This document shows, piece by piece, positions 34,778-43,360 of a DNA stretch of 64,000 nucleotides. Position numbers and translations under genes: made by a program. The notes beneath the pieces were generated by a model that worked only from the letters and a program-made list of their open reading frames with translations, did no database searches and was not told the DNA's origin. Source of the stretch: CAZLHO01 sp964559455. Its GTDB lineage: Bacteria > Krumholzibacteriota > Krumholzibacteriia > LZORAL124-64-63. The DNA lies in the NCBI GenBank assembly GCA_964559455.1, contig CAZLHO010000006.1, positions 1 to 64,000 on the forward strand, in the 5' to 3' direction. The first letter of the stretch is position 1; each line of letters opens with the position of its first letter.

Positions 34778-35866
34778 CTACGGAACGACGACGACCTCGA
34801 TGTGGTCGAACTCGTCCTTGTTGTGGCACTTGTTGCACAGCGAACGCTGGTTGGTGCTGTTGTACGGATCCGGAATCTCGTAGGAGCCGGACTCGTCGCC
34901 GTCCTCGTGCAGCAGCGTCACGCTGAAGTCCCACCGGCCGGCGTCCGGCGCCGAGGAGGCGTGGGCGCGGTGGCAGGAGATGCAGGAGACCTGGGCCGAG
35001 CCAGCGGGCGGGCCGCTGACCTGGTCGGTCGTGTTGTCGGGATGCTCGAAGGGAACCGCGGCCAGGTACGAGTCGTCCACGGTGGCGCCGCTCTGGTCCT
35101 CGGTGCCGTTGTAGCGGTTGTAGATCCCCTGGATGGTACCGCCCATGGCGCGGCCCGAGGGATGGATCAACGCTCCGCTGTTGTGGAAGTTGCCGTGGCA
35201 GTTCGCGCACCAGGCGCTCATCCCGCTCTTGTAGGCGGTGTGGTTGCTGTTGGACTCGAAGCCGCCGGACCACGGGAAGATCGAAAGGCCCTCCGCGTCG
35301 GGGGCCGCGTTCGCGAACACGGCGACGCCGTCCTGGACGACCCGGTTGGCGCCGTACAGGAAGCGGAAGTCCGTGGTGCCGTGCGGGTCGTGGCAGCTGG
35401 TGCAGCCGAGATCCGCGGCCGCGAAGCCGCCGCCGGGAGCCGTGCTCAGCGTGGCGTCCGGATACAGGCCGTAACCGGGGGCGTTCAGGTTGTGGCCCGC
35501 GGCGTCGCCGTCGATCCAGTTCTCGACCAGGTGGCCGTCGTGGCCGTCGTTCAGGTTGTCCTCCAGCAGGAAGACGAAGTTGCCCGCGCCCTTCAGGCCC
35601 GGAGGCGCCATGGGATCGGGATCGGTGATCGGGAAGGGCTGGTCGAGGTGATCGTGGCAGCCGATGCAGACCTCGCTGGGCGTGGCCTCGTTAAGCAGCC
35701 AGCTGTTCGGGCCGAAGTCGGGACCGATCTGGTCGACCGTGACGCCGTCCTGGCTGTTGTGCATGGTGTGGCAGCCGCTGCAGTTGGCGACGCCGCCATC
35801 GTGGAACGCATAGGCCGGGAAGGCCAGCAGGCCGAGGCCGAGCGCGAGAAGGATGATCTTCCTCAT
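34778..35866 (-). CDS. OmcS-like hexaheme extracellular cytochrome (nanowire subunit candidate)
   Basis: A 362-aa exported cytochrome with six CxxCH motifs (CSGCH, CIGCH, CTSCH, CANCH, CISCH, CNKCH), the same number as Geobacter OmcS. The signal peptide is cleaved at AYA-FHDGG. The mature start FHDGGVANCSGCHTMHNS aligns without gaps to OmcS as I remember it. His36 (mature His16) matches the OmcS His that coordinates a heme of the neighbouring subunit in the filament. Other matching segments are APGGGFAAADLGCTSCHDPHG (compare the OmcS third-heme region), GMSAWCANCH, GTIQGIYNRY, SCISCHRAHASS and RSLCNKCHNKD. GTGGAGGTAACGGA precedes the ATG. Flanked by an NHL gene and a hairpin plus barrel gene. 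Confidence 0.88.
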   Translation of the reverse strand: MRKIILLALGLGLLAFPAYAFHDGGVANCSGCHTMHNSQDGVTVDQIGPDFGPNSWLLNEATPSEVCIGCHDHLDQPFPITDPDPMAPPGLKGAGNFVFLLEDNLNDGHDGHLVENWIDGDAAGHNLNAPGYGLYPDATLSTAPGGGFAAADLGCTSCHDPHGTTDFRFLYGANRVVQDGVAVFANAAPDAEGLSIFPWSGGFESNSNHTAYKSGMSAWCANCHGNFHNSGALIHPSGRAMGGTIQGIYNRYNGTEDQSGATVDDSYLAAVPFEHPDNTTDQVSGPPAGSAQVSCISCHRAHASSAPDAGRWDFSVTLLHEDGDESGSYEIPDPYNSTNQRSLCNKCHNKDEFDHIEVVVVP

Positions 35867-35997
35867 TCCGTTACCTCCACGTACGGAAAGAGCGCAAAAC
35901 GAACGGACGGATTGAGAGTCGGAAAACCTGAAATGCAGACGGGGGTCCCTCCTTCACGTTGTTGGTAGATGTCTCGTGACGCACGTCGCATCACCTT

Positions 35998-37050
35998 TCA
36001 GGAACGCGAGCCGGGTCCGGCGTCGTGGATCCGGATCCTGATGGATTCCGGGATCCGGCAGACCTGCACGCGGCTCTTGAAGACCTGGCCGACGTAGATC
36101 CTGCCGTCGCCGTCGACGGCGAGCAGGCCGGGATAATAGAACCAGCCGGGCGCGGCGCCCTTGCCGCCGAACTCGCCGGCGAAGCGGCCGTCGGGGCGGT
36201 AGCAGAGGACCGCGAAGCGGTTCTTGTCCAGGACGAGCACCGTTCCGTCCGGGGCCACCTCGGCGGCGATCGGGAAGGCCAGCTGACCCACCTTCCCGCC
36301 GGGATAGCCGAACGAGCGCAGGTGCTCGCCGTCGAGATCGAAGACCCGGACCGTGCCCAGCGTCGGGATGGGCACGTAGACCAGGTCGTCGTGCACGCTG
36401 ATCTTGCCGATGCCTTGTCCGTAGACCTCTTCGGGGTCCAGGGAGTCCAGCACCGGAAAGCGCTTCAGCAGGGAGCCGTCGCGGCCGTGGACCTCGACGG
36501 CACGCGTGGCGTGCTCCGAAACGACGACGCGGCCGCCGGAGGCGACCGCGACGCTGCGGTAGTCGGCAGGCAGTGCGCCGCCGTGATGTTCCAGGTTCAC
36601 GAGGCCCAGGAACATGCCGTCGAAATCGCAGCGCACCAGTTCCCGCCGGTTGCCGACGTTGGCCAGGATGAGGATGGTGCCCTCGGGTTCGACGGTGAGG
36701 TCGGTGGGGGTCGAAAAACGGTCGCCGCCGGAGAAGGAGAAACGGAAGGCGCCGCTCTTGTCGAAGATAAGGATCCGGTTGCGGCCCATGTCGGCCACCA
36801 GGATCTCGCCGGTGAGGGGATCGTGGTGGATGGCGGCCGGCCGGCCGAAGTCATCGTTGACTCCGGGAGGGGAGAGAAGATGCGAGAAATCGGAAGGGAC
36901 GGCCAGGGGACCGCCGCGGTTTCCGGCGTTGTCGCTTGCAGGAGCGCTGGAGCAACAGGCAACGACCACGAACAACAGGAAGCCGCCCCCCATGAGGAGA
37001 CGACGTCGGTAGTCGCGGCCGTGGCGCTGTTTTGTCGTTGTCGGGCTCAT
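35998..37050 (-). CDS. NHL-repeat beta-propeller lipoprotein
   Basis: A 350-aa exported protein of the six-bladed NHL/SMP-30-like propeller type. The N-terminus is basic (RDYRRRLL) followed by a hydrophobic stretch ending in the lipobox-like VVAC. Repeats show the usual NHL phrasing: GRPAAIHHDPLTGEILVADMGRNRILIFDKSG, PTDLTVEPEGTILILANVGN, FDLDGEHLRSFG, PIAAEVAPDGTVLVLDKN, YPGLLAVDGDGRIYVGQVFKSRVQV. NHL proteins neighbour OmcS in Geobacter (from memory), so it may be an assembly or accessory factor for the cytochrome filament. No ribosome site is visible upstream of ATG 37050. It is the first gene of the minus-strand cytochrome island. Confidence 0.88.
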   Translation of the reverse strand: MSPTTTKQRHGRDYRRRLLMGGGFLLFVVVACCSSAPASDNAGNRGGPLAVPSDFSHLLSPPGVNDDFGRPAAIHHDPLTGEILVADMGRNRILIFDKSGAFRFSFSGGDRFSTPTDLTVEPEGTILILANVGNRRELVRCDFDGMFLGLVNLEHHGGALPADYRSVAVASGGRVVVSEHATRAVEVHGRDGSLLKRFPVLDSLDPEEVYGQGIGKISVHDDLVYVPIPTLGTVRVFDLDGEHLRSFGYPGGKVGQLAFPIAAEVAPDGTVLVLDKNRFAVLCYRPDGRFAGEFGGKGAAPGWFYYPGLLAVDGDGRIYVGQVFKSRVQVCRIPESIRIRIHDAGPGSRS

Positions 37051-37229
37051 TGCTAAAAGGGCAATCCTCGGAAATCATGTTGGATGTTTCACAGCTCGAC
37101 ATAAAACCTACACCACCGACGGGTGTTTTTTCAAGGGGTTCATGACAATTCGCTGACATTTTTTTGTTTTATCATGAGGTCGATTTTCATTCCCGATTCG
37201 CGGGTTCGATACCAGTCGGTATGTTAATT
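37051..37229 (-). promoter_or_regulatory. AT-rich control region upstream of the cytochrome island
   Basis: About 180 bases of conspicuously low GC between the hemL terminator and the NHL gene. On the minus strand TTGAAA, 18-base spacer, TAGGTT (37105-37134) is a possible sigma70 promoter 55 bases before the NHL ATG. Other AT boxes exist (GATAAA, TTGTCA). No operator is assignable, but the length and composition suggest regulated transcription. Confidence 0.45.
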
Positions 37230-37232
37230 AAC

Positions 37233-37268
37233 GAAAAGACAACGCCCTGGACCATGAGGCCCAGGGCG
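37233..37268 (-). terminator. Terminator of the hemCDBL operon
   Basis: CGCCCTGG / CCAGGGCG stem with a 10-base loop, followed on the minus strand by TTGTCTTTT. 36 bases after the hemL stop. Confidence 0.8.
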
Positions 37269-37303
37269 CGGAGGAGGCATATCAAAGAGTCCGGATCTCT
37301 TGT

Positions 37304-38599
37304 TTAATCGTTCACGAGATTCCCCATCGCCTTGCCCGCGGCCGCCACGGTGCGCGCGATGTCCTCGTCGCCGTGGGCCGCCGAGACGAAGCCGACCTCG
37401 TAGCCCGAGGGGGCCAGGTAGACGCCCTCGTCGATCATCATCCTGTGGAAGCGGCCGTAGGTCGCCATCGCTCCCCCGTCGACCGCGTCGAAGCGGCGCG
37501 GCGCGTCGGCCTGGAAGGCGGTCCAGAAGATCGAGCCGACGCGGACCACCGTGGCGGTGACGCCGGCGGCAGCGGCCGCGGCGCGCAGGCCGGCCTCCAG
37601 GGTCGCGCCCTTGCGTTCCAGTTCCTCGTAGAAGCCGGGGCGGCCGGTCTTCTCGAGCGTGGCCAGGCCGGCGGCCATGGCCACGGGGTTGCCGCTGAGG
37701 GTGCCCGCCTGGTAGACGGGGCCGTTGGGCGAGACGTGATCCATCAGCGACCGCGAGGCCGCGTAGGCGCCCACGGGCATGCCGCCGCCGATGATCTTGC
37801 CGTAGGTCGCGATGTCGGGCGTGATGCCGTAGAGCATCGCGGCGCCGCCCGGCCCCACGCGGAACCCGTTGATCACCTCGTCGAAGATCAGCAGGGCGCC
37901 GTGCTTCGCGGTCAGCTCGCGGCACTTCTTCAGGAACTCGGGCCGCTGCACGAGCAGGCCGGAGTTGGCGGGGATCGGCTCGATGATCAGGGCGGCCGTC
38001 TTGTCGCCGTGCTCGGCGAAGAAGGCCTCCAGCGCCGCGTCGTCGTCCAGGGGCAGCACGGCCGTATGCTTCGTGAAGTCGGCCGGCACGCCGCCGCTGC
38101 TGGGGGTGCCGAAAGTGGCCAGGCCGCTGCCGGCCTGCACCAGCAGGCTGTCGACGTGGCCGTGGTAGCAGCCGTCGAACTTCAGGACCAGGTCGCGGCC
38201 GGTGACGCCGCGCGCCAGGCGGATGGCGCTCATCACGGCCTCGGTGCCCGAGCTGACGAAGCGCACCTGGTCGAAGAGGGGCAGCCGGGCCAGGAAGGCC
38301 TCGGCCAGCAGCACCTCACGGCGGCTGGGTGCGCCGAAGCTGGCGCCCTCGCGCACGGCCTCTTCGATCGCCGCGCGCACCTCGGGGTCGTCGTGGCCCA
38401 GGATCATCGGACCCCAGCTCTGGCAGTAGTCGATGAAGCTGCGCCCGTCCTCGTCGACGAAGCGGCCGCCCGAGGCCTTCGCGAAGAAGACGGGGTCGCC
38501 GGGCACCGAGCGGAAGGCCCGCACCGGACTGTTCACTCCGCCGGGCAAAACCTTTCGGGCCCGTTCCCACCAGCCGGCGTTTCCCGGACGTTCGCTCAT
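37304..38599 (-). CDS. hemL: Glutamate-1-semialdehyde 2,1-aminomutase
   Basis: PLP enzyme converting glutamate-1-semialdehyde to 5-aminolevulinate. The 431-aa protein shows the usual start PGGVNSPVRAF, the VSSGTEAVMSAIRLARG loop that binds PLP phosphate, KFDGCYHGHVD, the Asp in LLIFDEVINGFRVG, and the PLP lysine in DIATYGKIIGGGMPVGAY. Start ATG 38599 overlaps the hemB stop (ATGA); an in-frame ATG three codons upstream is less likely. It is the last gene of hemC-hemD-hemB-hemL and partner of HemA encoded at 17.8 kb. Confidence 0.96.
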   Translation of the reverse strand: MSERPGNAGWWERARKVLPGGVNSPVRAFRSVPGDPVFFAKASGGRFVDEDGRSFIDYCQSWGPMILGHDDPEVRAAIEEAVREGASFGAPSRREVLLAEAFLARLPLFDQVRFVSSGTEAVMSAIRLARGVTGRDLVLKFDGCYHGHVDSLLVQAGSGLATFGTPSSGGVPADFTKHTAVLPLDDDAALEAFFAEHGDKTAALIIEPIPANSGLLVQRPEFLKKCRELTAKHGALLIFDEVINGFRVGPGGAAMLYGITPDIATYGKIIGGGMPVGAYAASRSLMDHVSPNGPVYQAGTLSGNPVAMAAGLATLEKTGRPGFYEELERKGATLEAGLRAAAAAAGVTATVVRVGSIFWTAFQADAPRRFDAVDGGAMATYGRFHRMMIDEGVYLAPSGYEVGFVSAAHGDEDIARTVAAAGKAMGNLVND

Positions 38600-39576
38600 C
38601 GGATCCATCCCTTCCGCAGGGCCTCGCGGCCGTGATAGGTGATGATCAGGTCGGCGCCGGCGCGGCGCATCGAGAGCAGGTTCTCGAGGACCAGGGCCTG
38701 CTCGTCTCCGTAGCCGGCGGCCGCCGACGCCTTCACCATCGAATACTCGCCGCTGACGTTGTAGACGCAGACCGGGCGCAGGGTCTCCTCGCGCAGCCGG
38801 GCGACGACGTCGAGGTAGGCCAGCGCGGGCTTGACCATGACCATGTCCGCGCCCTCGTCGATGTCCAGCAGGGCCTCGAGCAGGGCCTCGCGCCCGTTGC
38901 GGAAGTCCATCTGGTAGGTCTTGCGGTCGCCCTGCGGCGCGCTGTCGCAGGCGTCGCGGAAGGGGCCGTAGTAGGCGCTGGCGAACTTCGACGAGTAGGC
39001 CAGGATCGAGACGTCCTCGAAGCCCTCCTCGTCCAGGGCGTCGCGGATGCCGATCACCCGGCCGTCCATCATGTCGCTGGGGCTGACGATGTTCGCGCCG
39101 CAGCGGGCGTGCAGCACGGCCATGCGCGCCAGCTGATCGACGCTGGGGTCGTTGACGACCTTGCCGTCCTCCAGGAAGCCGCAGTGCCCGTGGGTGGTGT
39201 AGGCGCAGAGGCAGACGTCGGTGATCAGGATGACGTCGTCGCCGAACTCCTTGCGCAGGGCGCGCAGAGCCTGGGCGATCACGGTGTCCTCGTTCACGGC
39301 GTCGTCGCCGTGGGGGGTCTTGGCGTCCTCGGCGGGCACGCCGAAGAAGAGGTGCGACTTCAGGCCCAGCTCGAGGTCGGCGCCGACCTCGGCCACGAGC
39401 TTGTCCACCGAGACGTGCCCGACCCCGGGCATGCTGGGGATCTCCTCCTCGACGCCCTTGCCCGGCACCACGAAGTGCGGGGTGATCAGGTGGCGGGGGT
39501 GGACCTCGGTCTCGGCGACGAGCTCGCGCATCAGCGGCGTCGTGCGCAGGCGGCGGGGGCGTTGGGTCAGTCTCAT
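38596..39576 (-). CDS. hemB: Delta-aminolevulinic acid dehydratase (porphobilinogen synthase)
   Basis: Condenses two 5-aminolevulinate molecules to porphobilinogen. In the 326-aa TIM-barrel protein, DVCLCAYTTHGHCGF is the Cys-rich zinc-site region. YSSKFASAYYGPFRDA carries the first Schiff-base Lys, and MVKPALAYLDVV carries the active-site Lys. The three-Cys segment points to a zinc-dependent enzyme. ATG 39576 (MRLTQRPRRLR) is preferred because GGAGCG precedes it and it overlaps hemD by four bases. Confidence 0.96.
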   Translation of the reverse strand: MRLTQRPRRLRTTPLMRELVAETEVHPRHLITPHFVVPGKGVEEEIPSMPGVGHVSVDKLVAEVGADLELGLKSHLFFGVPAEDAKTPHGDDAVNEDTVIAQALRALRKEFGDDVILITDVCLCAYTTHGHCGFLEDGKVVNDPSVDQLARMAVLHARCGANIVSPSDMMDGRVIGIRDALDEEGFEDVSILAYSSKFASAYYGPFRDACDSAPQGDRKTYQMDFRNGREALLEALLDIDEGADMVMVKPALAYLDVVARLREETLRPVCVYNVSGEYSMVKASAAAGYGDEQALVLENLLSMRRAGADLIITYHGREALRKGWIR

Positions 39577-40310
39577 GGGGCACGCTCCGGAGTGTTTGGG
39601 GATGCGTCCAGGTCCAGGCCGACGGCGCGGCACAGTGATTCCAGGTCGGGCCGCTCGGCGACGGCCGGATCGAGTCCGGCGTCGCGGGCGGCGGCGGCGG
39701 TGGTCTCGCCGATGGCGACGCAGTCCGGCGCGGCGACGGGCCAGGCGCCGCGGAAGGCCGACACGGTCGAGGGGCTGGCGAAGACCACGACGTCGCCGGG
39801 CAGGAAAGGGTCGGCCGGCAGCTCGGCGGGGGGCACCGGCAGGGTCGCGTACAGGGGGAGGTCGCGCACGGTGAAGCCGGCGTCGGCCAGGATGTCGACG
39901 GGCTCGCGCATGCGCCGGGCGGCGCCGGGCAGCAGCACGCGGGCCGGCGGGGCGACGCGGGCGAGGAATGCGCGCGCCAGCTCCACGCCGTCGCGGGCGT
40001 CGACGCCCAGGTCGTCGTGGCCGCCGCGGGACTCGAGCTCGGCGCGGGTGCCGGGCCCCAGGACGCCCAGGCGCGCGCCGGCCGAGGGCAGTTCCGCGGC
40101 CAGGGGACCGTCGTAGAAGGCGCTCACGGCCTGCGGCGAGGTGAAGAGGATCCAGTCCCAGTCGGCCAGGCGGAAGTCGGCGGGCGGCGCGACGGCCTCG
40201 TGGCGGATCAGCGGCGGCAGCAGTGGCGGCACGCCGGCGGCCTCCGGACGGAGGCGCCAGGGCTCGTTGCGCCCGGATACGCGCGTGAGCACGATGCGCC
40301 GCGGAGTCAC
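39573..40310 (-). CDS. hemD: Uroporphyrinogen-III synthase
   Basis: Cyclises hydroxymethylbilane to uroporphyrinogen III with D-ring inversion. The 245-aa protein starts at GTG (VTPRRIVLTRVSG), overlapping the hemC stop (GTGA). HemD is poorly conserved. Recognisable parts are DWILFTSPQAVSAFYDG in the first domain, LGPGTRAELESRG, and DVVVFASPSTVSAFRGAWP ... DCVAIGETTAAAARDAGLDP in the second, in the two-lobed alpha/beta arrangement. Position between hemC and hemB confirms the call. Confidence 0.9.
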   Translation of the reverse strand: MTPRRIVLTRVSGRNEPWRLRPEAAGVPPLLPPLIRHEAVAPPADFRLADWDWILFTSPQAVSAFYDGPLAAELPSAGARLGVLGPGTRAELESRGGHDDLGVDARDGVELARAFLARVAPPARVLLPGAARRMREPVDILADAGFTVRDLPLYATLPVPPAELPADPFLPGDVVVFASPSTVSAFRGAWPVAAPDCVAIGETTAAAARDAGLDPAVAERPDLESLCRAVGLDLDASPNTPERAP

Positions 40311-41269
40311 GAGGTCGTTCCCTTCCCTTCGTCCTCTTCGGACCTGCGCACGGCGATGCGGTCGAAGGCCTCGTCGGCCAGGGCCTCGGGGTCCGGCCCC
40401 GCCAGGGACAGGCGCAGCGGGGCCGCGGCCTCGCCCTGCCAGAAGGCCTCCAGGCGGAAGGCGCCGTCGTCGGGCCGCACGTTCACGCCGAAGGGCAGCT
40501 GGCAGCCGCCCTCCAGGCGGGTCAAAAGCCTGCGTTCGGCCTCGACGGCCCGGGCCGCCTCGGCGCAGTGCAGGGGGCGCAGCAGATCCCGGGCGCCGTC
40601 CTCGTCCCGGCACTGCAGGGCGAGCATGCCCTGGGCGGGGGCGGGCACGAAGCCCGTGACCGGCAGCGGGCGGGTCCAGAGGTCGCCCAGGTCCAGCTCC
40701 AGCCGCGTCACGCCGGCCAGGGCCAGCAGGATGGCGTCGTAGCCGCCCTCGCGCAGCTTGCGCACGCGGGTGGGCACGTTGCCGCGCAGGTCGACCAGCT
40801 CGAGGTCCGGGCGCAGGTCCTTGATCTGGGCCTGGCGGCGGGCGGCGCTGGTGCCCACGCGGGCGCCGTCGCGCAGCGGCAGCACGGCGCCGTTGCGCTC
40901 GCGCTCCGGATCGATCGCTTCGGCTCGGGCCAGCAGCAGCTCGGCCGGATCCTCGCGGCCGATCAAGGCGGCCAGGATGAGCCCGGCCGGCATCTCGGTG
41001 GCCAGGTCCTTCATGGAGTGGACGGCCAGGTCCACGCGCCGCTCGAGCAGCGCGTCCTCCAGTTCCTTCGTGAAGAAGCCCTTGCCCTCGAGCTGGGCCA
41101 GGGGCACGTCGTCGATGCGGTCGCCCTGGGTCTTGATGACGGTGATCTCGACGTCGACGCCGCGGGCGGTCAGCAGGTCGCGCACGTGGTGCGCCTGCCA
41201 GAGGGCCAGGTCGCTGCCGCGGGTGCCGATGCGCAGGCCGGGGGCGTCGCTGGGGGATCCGTGGGTCAA
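40307..41269 (-). CDS. hemC: Porphobilinogen deaminase (hydroxymethylbilane synthase)
   Basis: Polymerises four porphobilinogens to hydroxymethylbilane. The 320-aa protein has RIGTRGSDLALWQAHHV at the N-terminus, FTKELEDALLERRVDLAVHSMKDL (active-site Asp region), VGTSAARRQAQI, and the cofactor-attachment Cys in EGGCQLPFGV (~residue 255). It starts at a TTG or neighbouring codon at 41269 behind GAGGAGGCCCC, judged from the strong ribosome site and the conserved N-terminus. First gene of hemCDBL, with a good promoter upstream. Confidence 0.95.
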   Translation of the reverse strand: MTHGSPSDAPGLRIGTRGSDLALWQAHHVRDLLTARGVDVEITVIKTQGDRIDDVPLAQLEGKGFFTKELEDALLERRVDLAVHSMKDLATEMPAGLILAALIGREDPAELLLARAEAIDPERERNGAVLPLRDGARVGTSAARRQAQIKDLRPDLELVDLRGNVPTRVRKLREGGYDAILLALAGVTRLELDLGDLWTRPLPVTGFVPAPAQGMLALQCRDEDGARDLLRPLHCAEAARAVEAERRLLTRLEGGCQLPFGVNVRPDDGAFRLEAFWQGEAAAPLRLSLAGPDPEALADEAFDRIAVRRSEEDEGKGTTS

Positions 41270-41314
41270 GGGGCCTCCTCGGGGACGGCGTGGCGTTGCG
41301 GAAACCGGGTCAAG

Positions 41315-41343
41315 ATAATGCGCAATCGGCGGGAAGTTGTCAC
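41315..41343 (-). promoter_or_regulatory. Promoter for hemCDBL
   Basis: On the minus strand GTGACA (-35), 17-base spacer, CATTAT (-10), 46 bases before the hemC start. Confidence 0.5.
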
Positions 41344-41365
41344 GCGGTCGTCACGAGCCGTTCCC

Positions 41366-42055
41366 TTAGAGCACGAGCCGATACCCCACCCCGTGCACCG
41401 TCAGGATGTGCTCGGGCTGGGCCGGATCCCGCTCCAGGGCCTTGCGCAGGCTCAGGATGAAGTTGTCGACGGTGCGGGTGGTCGGGTAGGCCTCGAAACC
41501 CCAGATGCGGTCCAGGATCGTGCGGCGCGAGACCGGCTCGCCGGCGAATTCGGCGAGCAGGCGCAGGATCTGCGATTCCTTCTCCTTCAGCTCGACCTTG
41601 CCGTGGGGGCCGTGCGCCACCAGGGTGCGCAGGTCGATCCTGGATGAGCCGACCCGCAGCAGGTCGGTCTTGGCCGAGGTGCGCAGCCAGTCCTCGCGGC
41701 GGAAGATGCCCTTGATGCGGGCCAGCAGCTCGCGCAGGTTGAAGGGCTTGACGATGTAGTCGTCGCCGCCCTCTTCGAGGCCGCGGATGCGGTCGTCGTC
41801 GCGCCCCCGGGCGGTCAAAAACAGCACGGGGACGCGGTCGCCGGATTCGCGGACGCGCCGGCAGAAGGCGAAGCCGTCCATGCCCGGCAGCATGACGTCC
41901 AGCAGGATCAGGTCGACCCCGCCGCGTTTCCAGTAGTGCAATCCCTCCTCGGCCGACTCGGCCACGACCGGATCGTGGCCCTCCAGTTCGAGGTTGACGC
42001 GCAGCCCGTCGGCCAGGTGCTGGTCGTCCTCGACGACCAGGATGCGCTTCTTCAT
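41366..42055 (-). CDS. OmpR/PhoB-family response regulator
   Basis: A 229-aa DNA-binding response regulator. The receiver domain has the acidic pair in VVEDD, the phospho-acceptor Asp in LILLDVMLPGMDGF (~residue 53), the Thr/Lys switch residues in FLTARG and YIVKPFN, and a C-terminal winged helix (ELKEKESQILRLLAE ... RTVDNFILSLRKALE ... VHGVGYRL). The ATG overlaps the stop of the kinase gene, so the pair is co-translated. The stimulus and targets are not evident; it sits between hemC and envelope glycosylation genes. Confidence 0.93.
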   Translation of the reverse strand: MKKRILVVEDDQHLADGLRVNLELEGHDPVVAESAEEGLHYWKRGGVDLILLDVMLPGMDGFAFCRRVRESGDRVPVLFLTARGRDDDRIRGLEEGGDDYIVKPFNLRELLARIKGIFRREDWLRTSAKTDLLRVGSSRIDLRTLVAHGPHGKVELKEKESQILRLLAEFAGEPVSRRTILDRIWGFEAYPTTRTVDNFILSLRKALERDPAQPEHILTVHGVGYRLVL

Positions 42056-43173
42056 GCCCTCTCCTCCGTCGTTTCGGGCGGCGAGGCGGCGGGCAGCCGC
42101 AGGGTGAACACGCTGCCGCGGCCTTCCTCGCTCTGCAGGTCGACGTCCCCGCCCAGCAGGCGGGCGTTGTGCTCGACCAGGTAGAGGCCCAGGCCCGAGC
42201 CCGAGGTCGGTCCCTTCACGGCGCCGTCCCGGGGCTCGAGGCGGACGAAGCTCTCGAAGACGCGGCGGCGGTCGCGGCGGGGAATGCCGGGCCCCCCGTC
42301 GCCGACCGACAGCAGCAGGCGGCGGCCCTCGCGGCGCAGGGCGACCTTCACGCGCGCCGGCGGCGACGAATACTGGACCGCGTTCTGCACCAGGTTGCGC
42401 AAGGCCAGGGCCAGCACTTCGCGGTCTCCGGCCAGGGCGTGGCCGGAGGGCAGGTCCGTCTCCAGGAGGGCGCCGGCGCGCTCCAGGAAGCCGTGCATCT
42501 CGTCCAGCACCTCGGCGGCGGCGACGCCGGGGTCGAAGATCCCGCGGGGCCCGGGCGCGGTCGCCTCGCCGCGGCTCAGCGCGAGGACATGGTCGACCAG
42601 GGACTCCAGGCGCTGCACGTCCTCCACCAGGCCGTCGGTCATGCGCCGCCGGTCCGCCTCCTTCAGATCGGGGCGGGCCAGCGTCTCGGCGTAGAGGCGC
42701 AGGCTGGCCAGGGGCGTGCGGAACTCGTGGGTGGCCCCGGCCAGGAAGAGCTCGCGGGCGCGCTTGAACTGGCGTTCGCGGCGCAGCGCCTCGGTCAGCA
42801 CGACGGTGCCGGCCGCCAGCAGCATCAGGAAGAAGACCCCCTCGCCGGCGAACATGCGACGGCGGCGCTGGGCCTCGCCTCGGACGGCTTCCTGGGCCTC
42901 GGCGGTGATGCGGATCTGCCGGCCCACGGCCGTGTTCTCCATTCTGAGGTGGGGATAGTGGTCGCGGAGGAAAGCGTCGGGATCGGAAGCCAGTTCGGGG
43001 TTGGCCTCGAGCACCATCGAGGCGTGCAGCAGGTCCGTGGCCATCTGATGCTGCCGCAGGCGCTCGTAGGTCTCGGCCTCGCGCGACAGGAAGACGAACC
43101 ACCACACGCCCAGCGAGACGAGCAGCACCACCAGCACGCCGTAGATCAGACCCAGTCGCAGCGGGAACCGCAT
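42052..43173 (-). CDS. Sensor histidine kinase
   Basis: A 373-aa membrane kinase paired with the response regulator. It has two transmembrane segments (residues ~8-30 and ~113-130) flanking a small periplasmic sensor domain of about 80 residues that is rich in Arg and His and has no named fold I can assign. The HisKA box is GATHEFRTPLASLRLYAET (phospho-His at ~147). The ATPase domain shows NLVQNAVQYS (N box), VGDGGPGIP (G1) and GSGLGLYLVEHNARLLGG (G2). The gene starts at ATG 43173. Confidence 0.93.
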   Translation of the reverse strand: MRFPLRLGLIYGVLVVLLVSLGVWWFVFLSREAETYERLRQHQMATDLLHASMVLEANPELASDPDAFLRDHYPHLRMENTAVGRQIRITAEAQEAVRGEAQRRRRMFAGEGVFFLMLLAAGTVVLTEALRRERQFKRARELFLAGATHEFRTPLASLRLYAETLARPDLKEADRRRMTDGLVEDVQRLESLVDHVLALSRGEATAPGPRGIFDPGVAAAEVLDEMHGFLERAGALLETDLPSGHALAGDREVLALALRNLVQNAVQYSSPPARVKVALRREGRRLLLSVGDGGPGIPRRDRRRVFESFVRLEPRDGAVKGPTSGSGLGLYLVEHNARLLGGDVDLQSEEGRGSVFTLRLPAASPPETTEERA

Positions 43174-43360
43174 GGAACGTCCTTTCAGCCGGGCGCCGCT
43201 GCCGGATCCGGAGGCGCCGCCCAGGCACTATAACAGGAGGCGGGCGCGTTGGCAGCGGCGACCTGCGGGACGGCGGCGGCATTTTGCTTGCGGACCCGGG
43301 GGCGCGGGCGCAATCTCGCCGGCTGGAAGGGATTCTCCGGGGACCTGCGGGAGCCGAGCC

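Noticed and set aside
37110..37131. ACACC/GGTGT stem followed by six T on the plus strand as a terminator
   Set aside because: The stem is only five base pairs and there is no plus-strand gene ending there; on the minus strand it overlaps the probable promoter.
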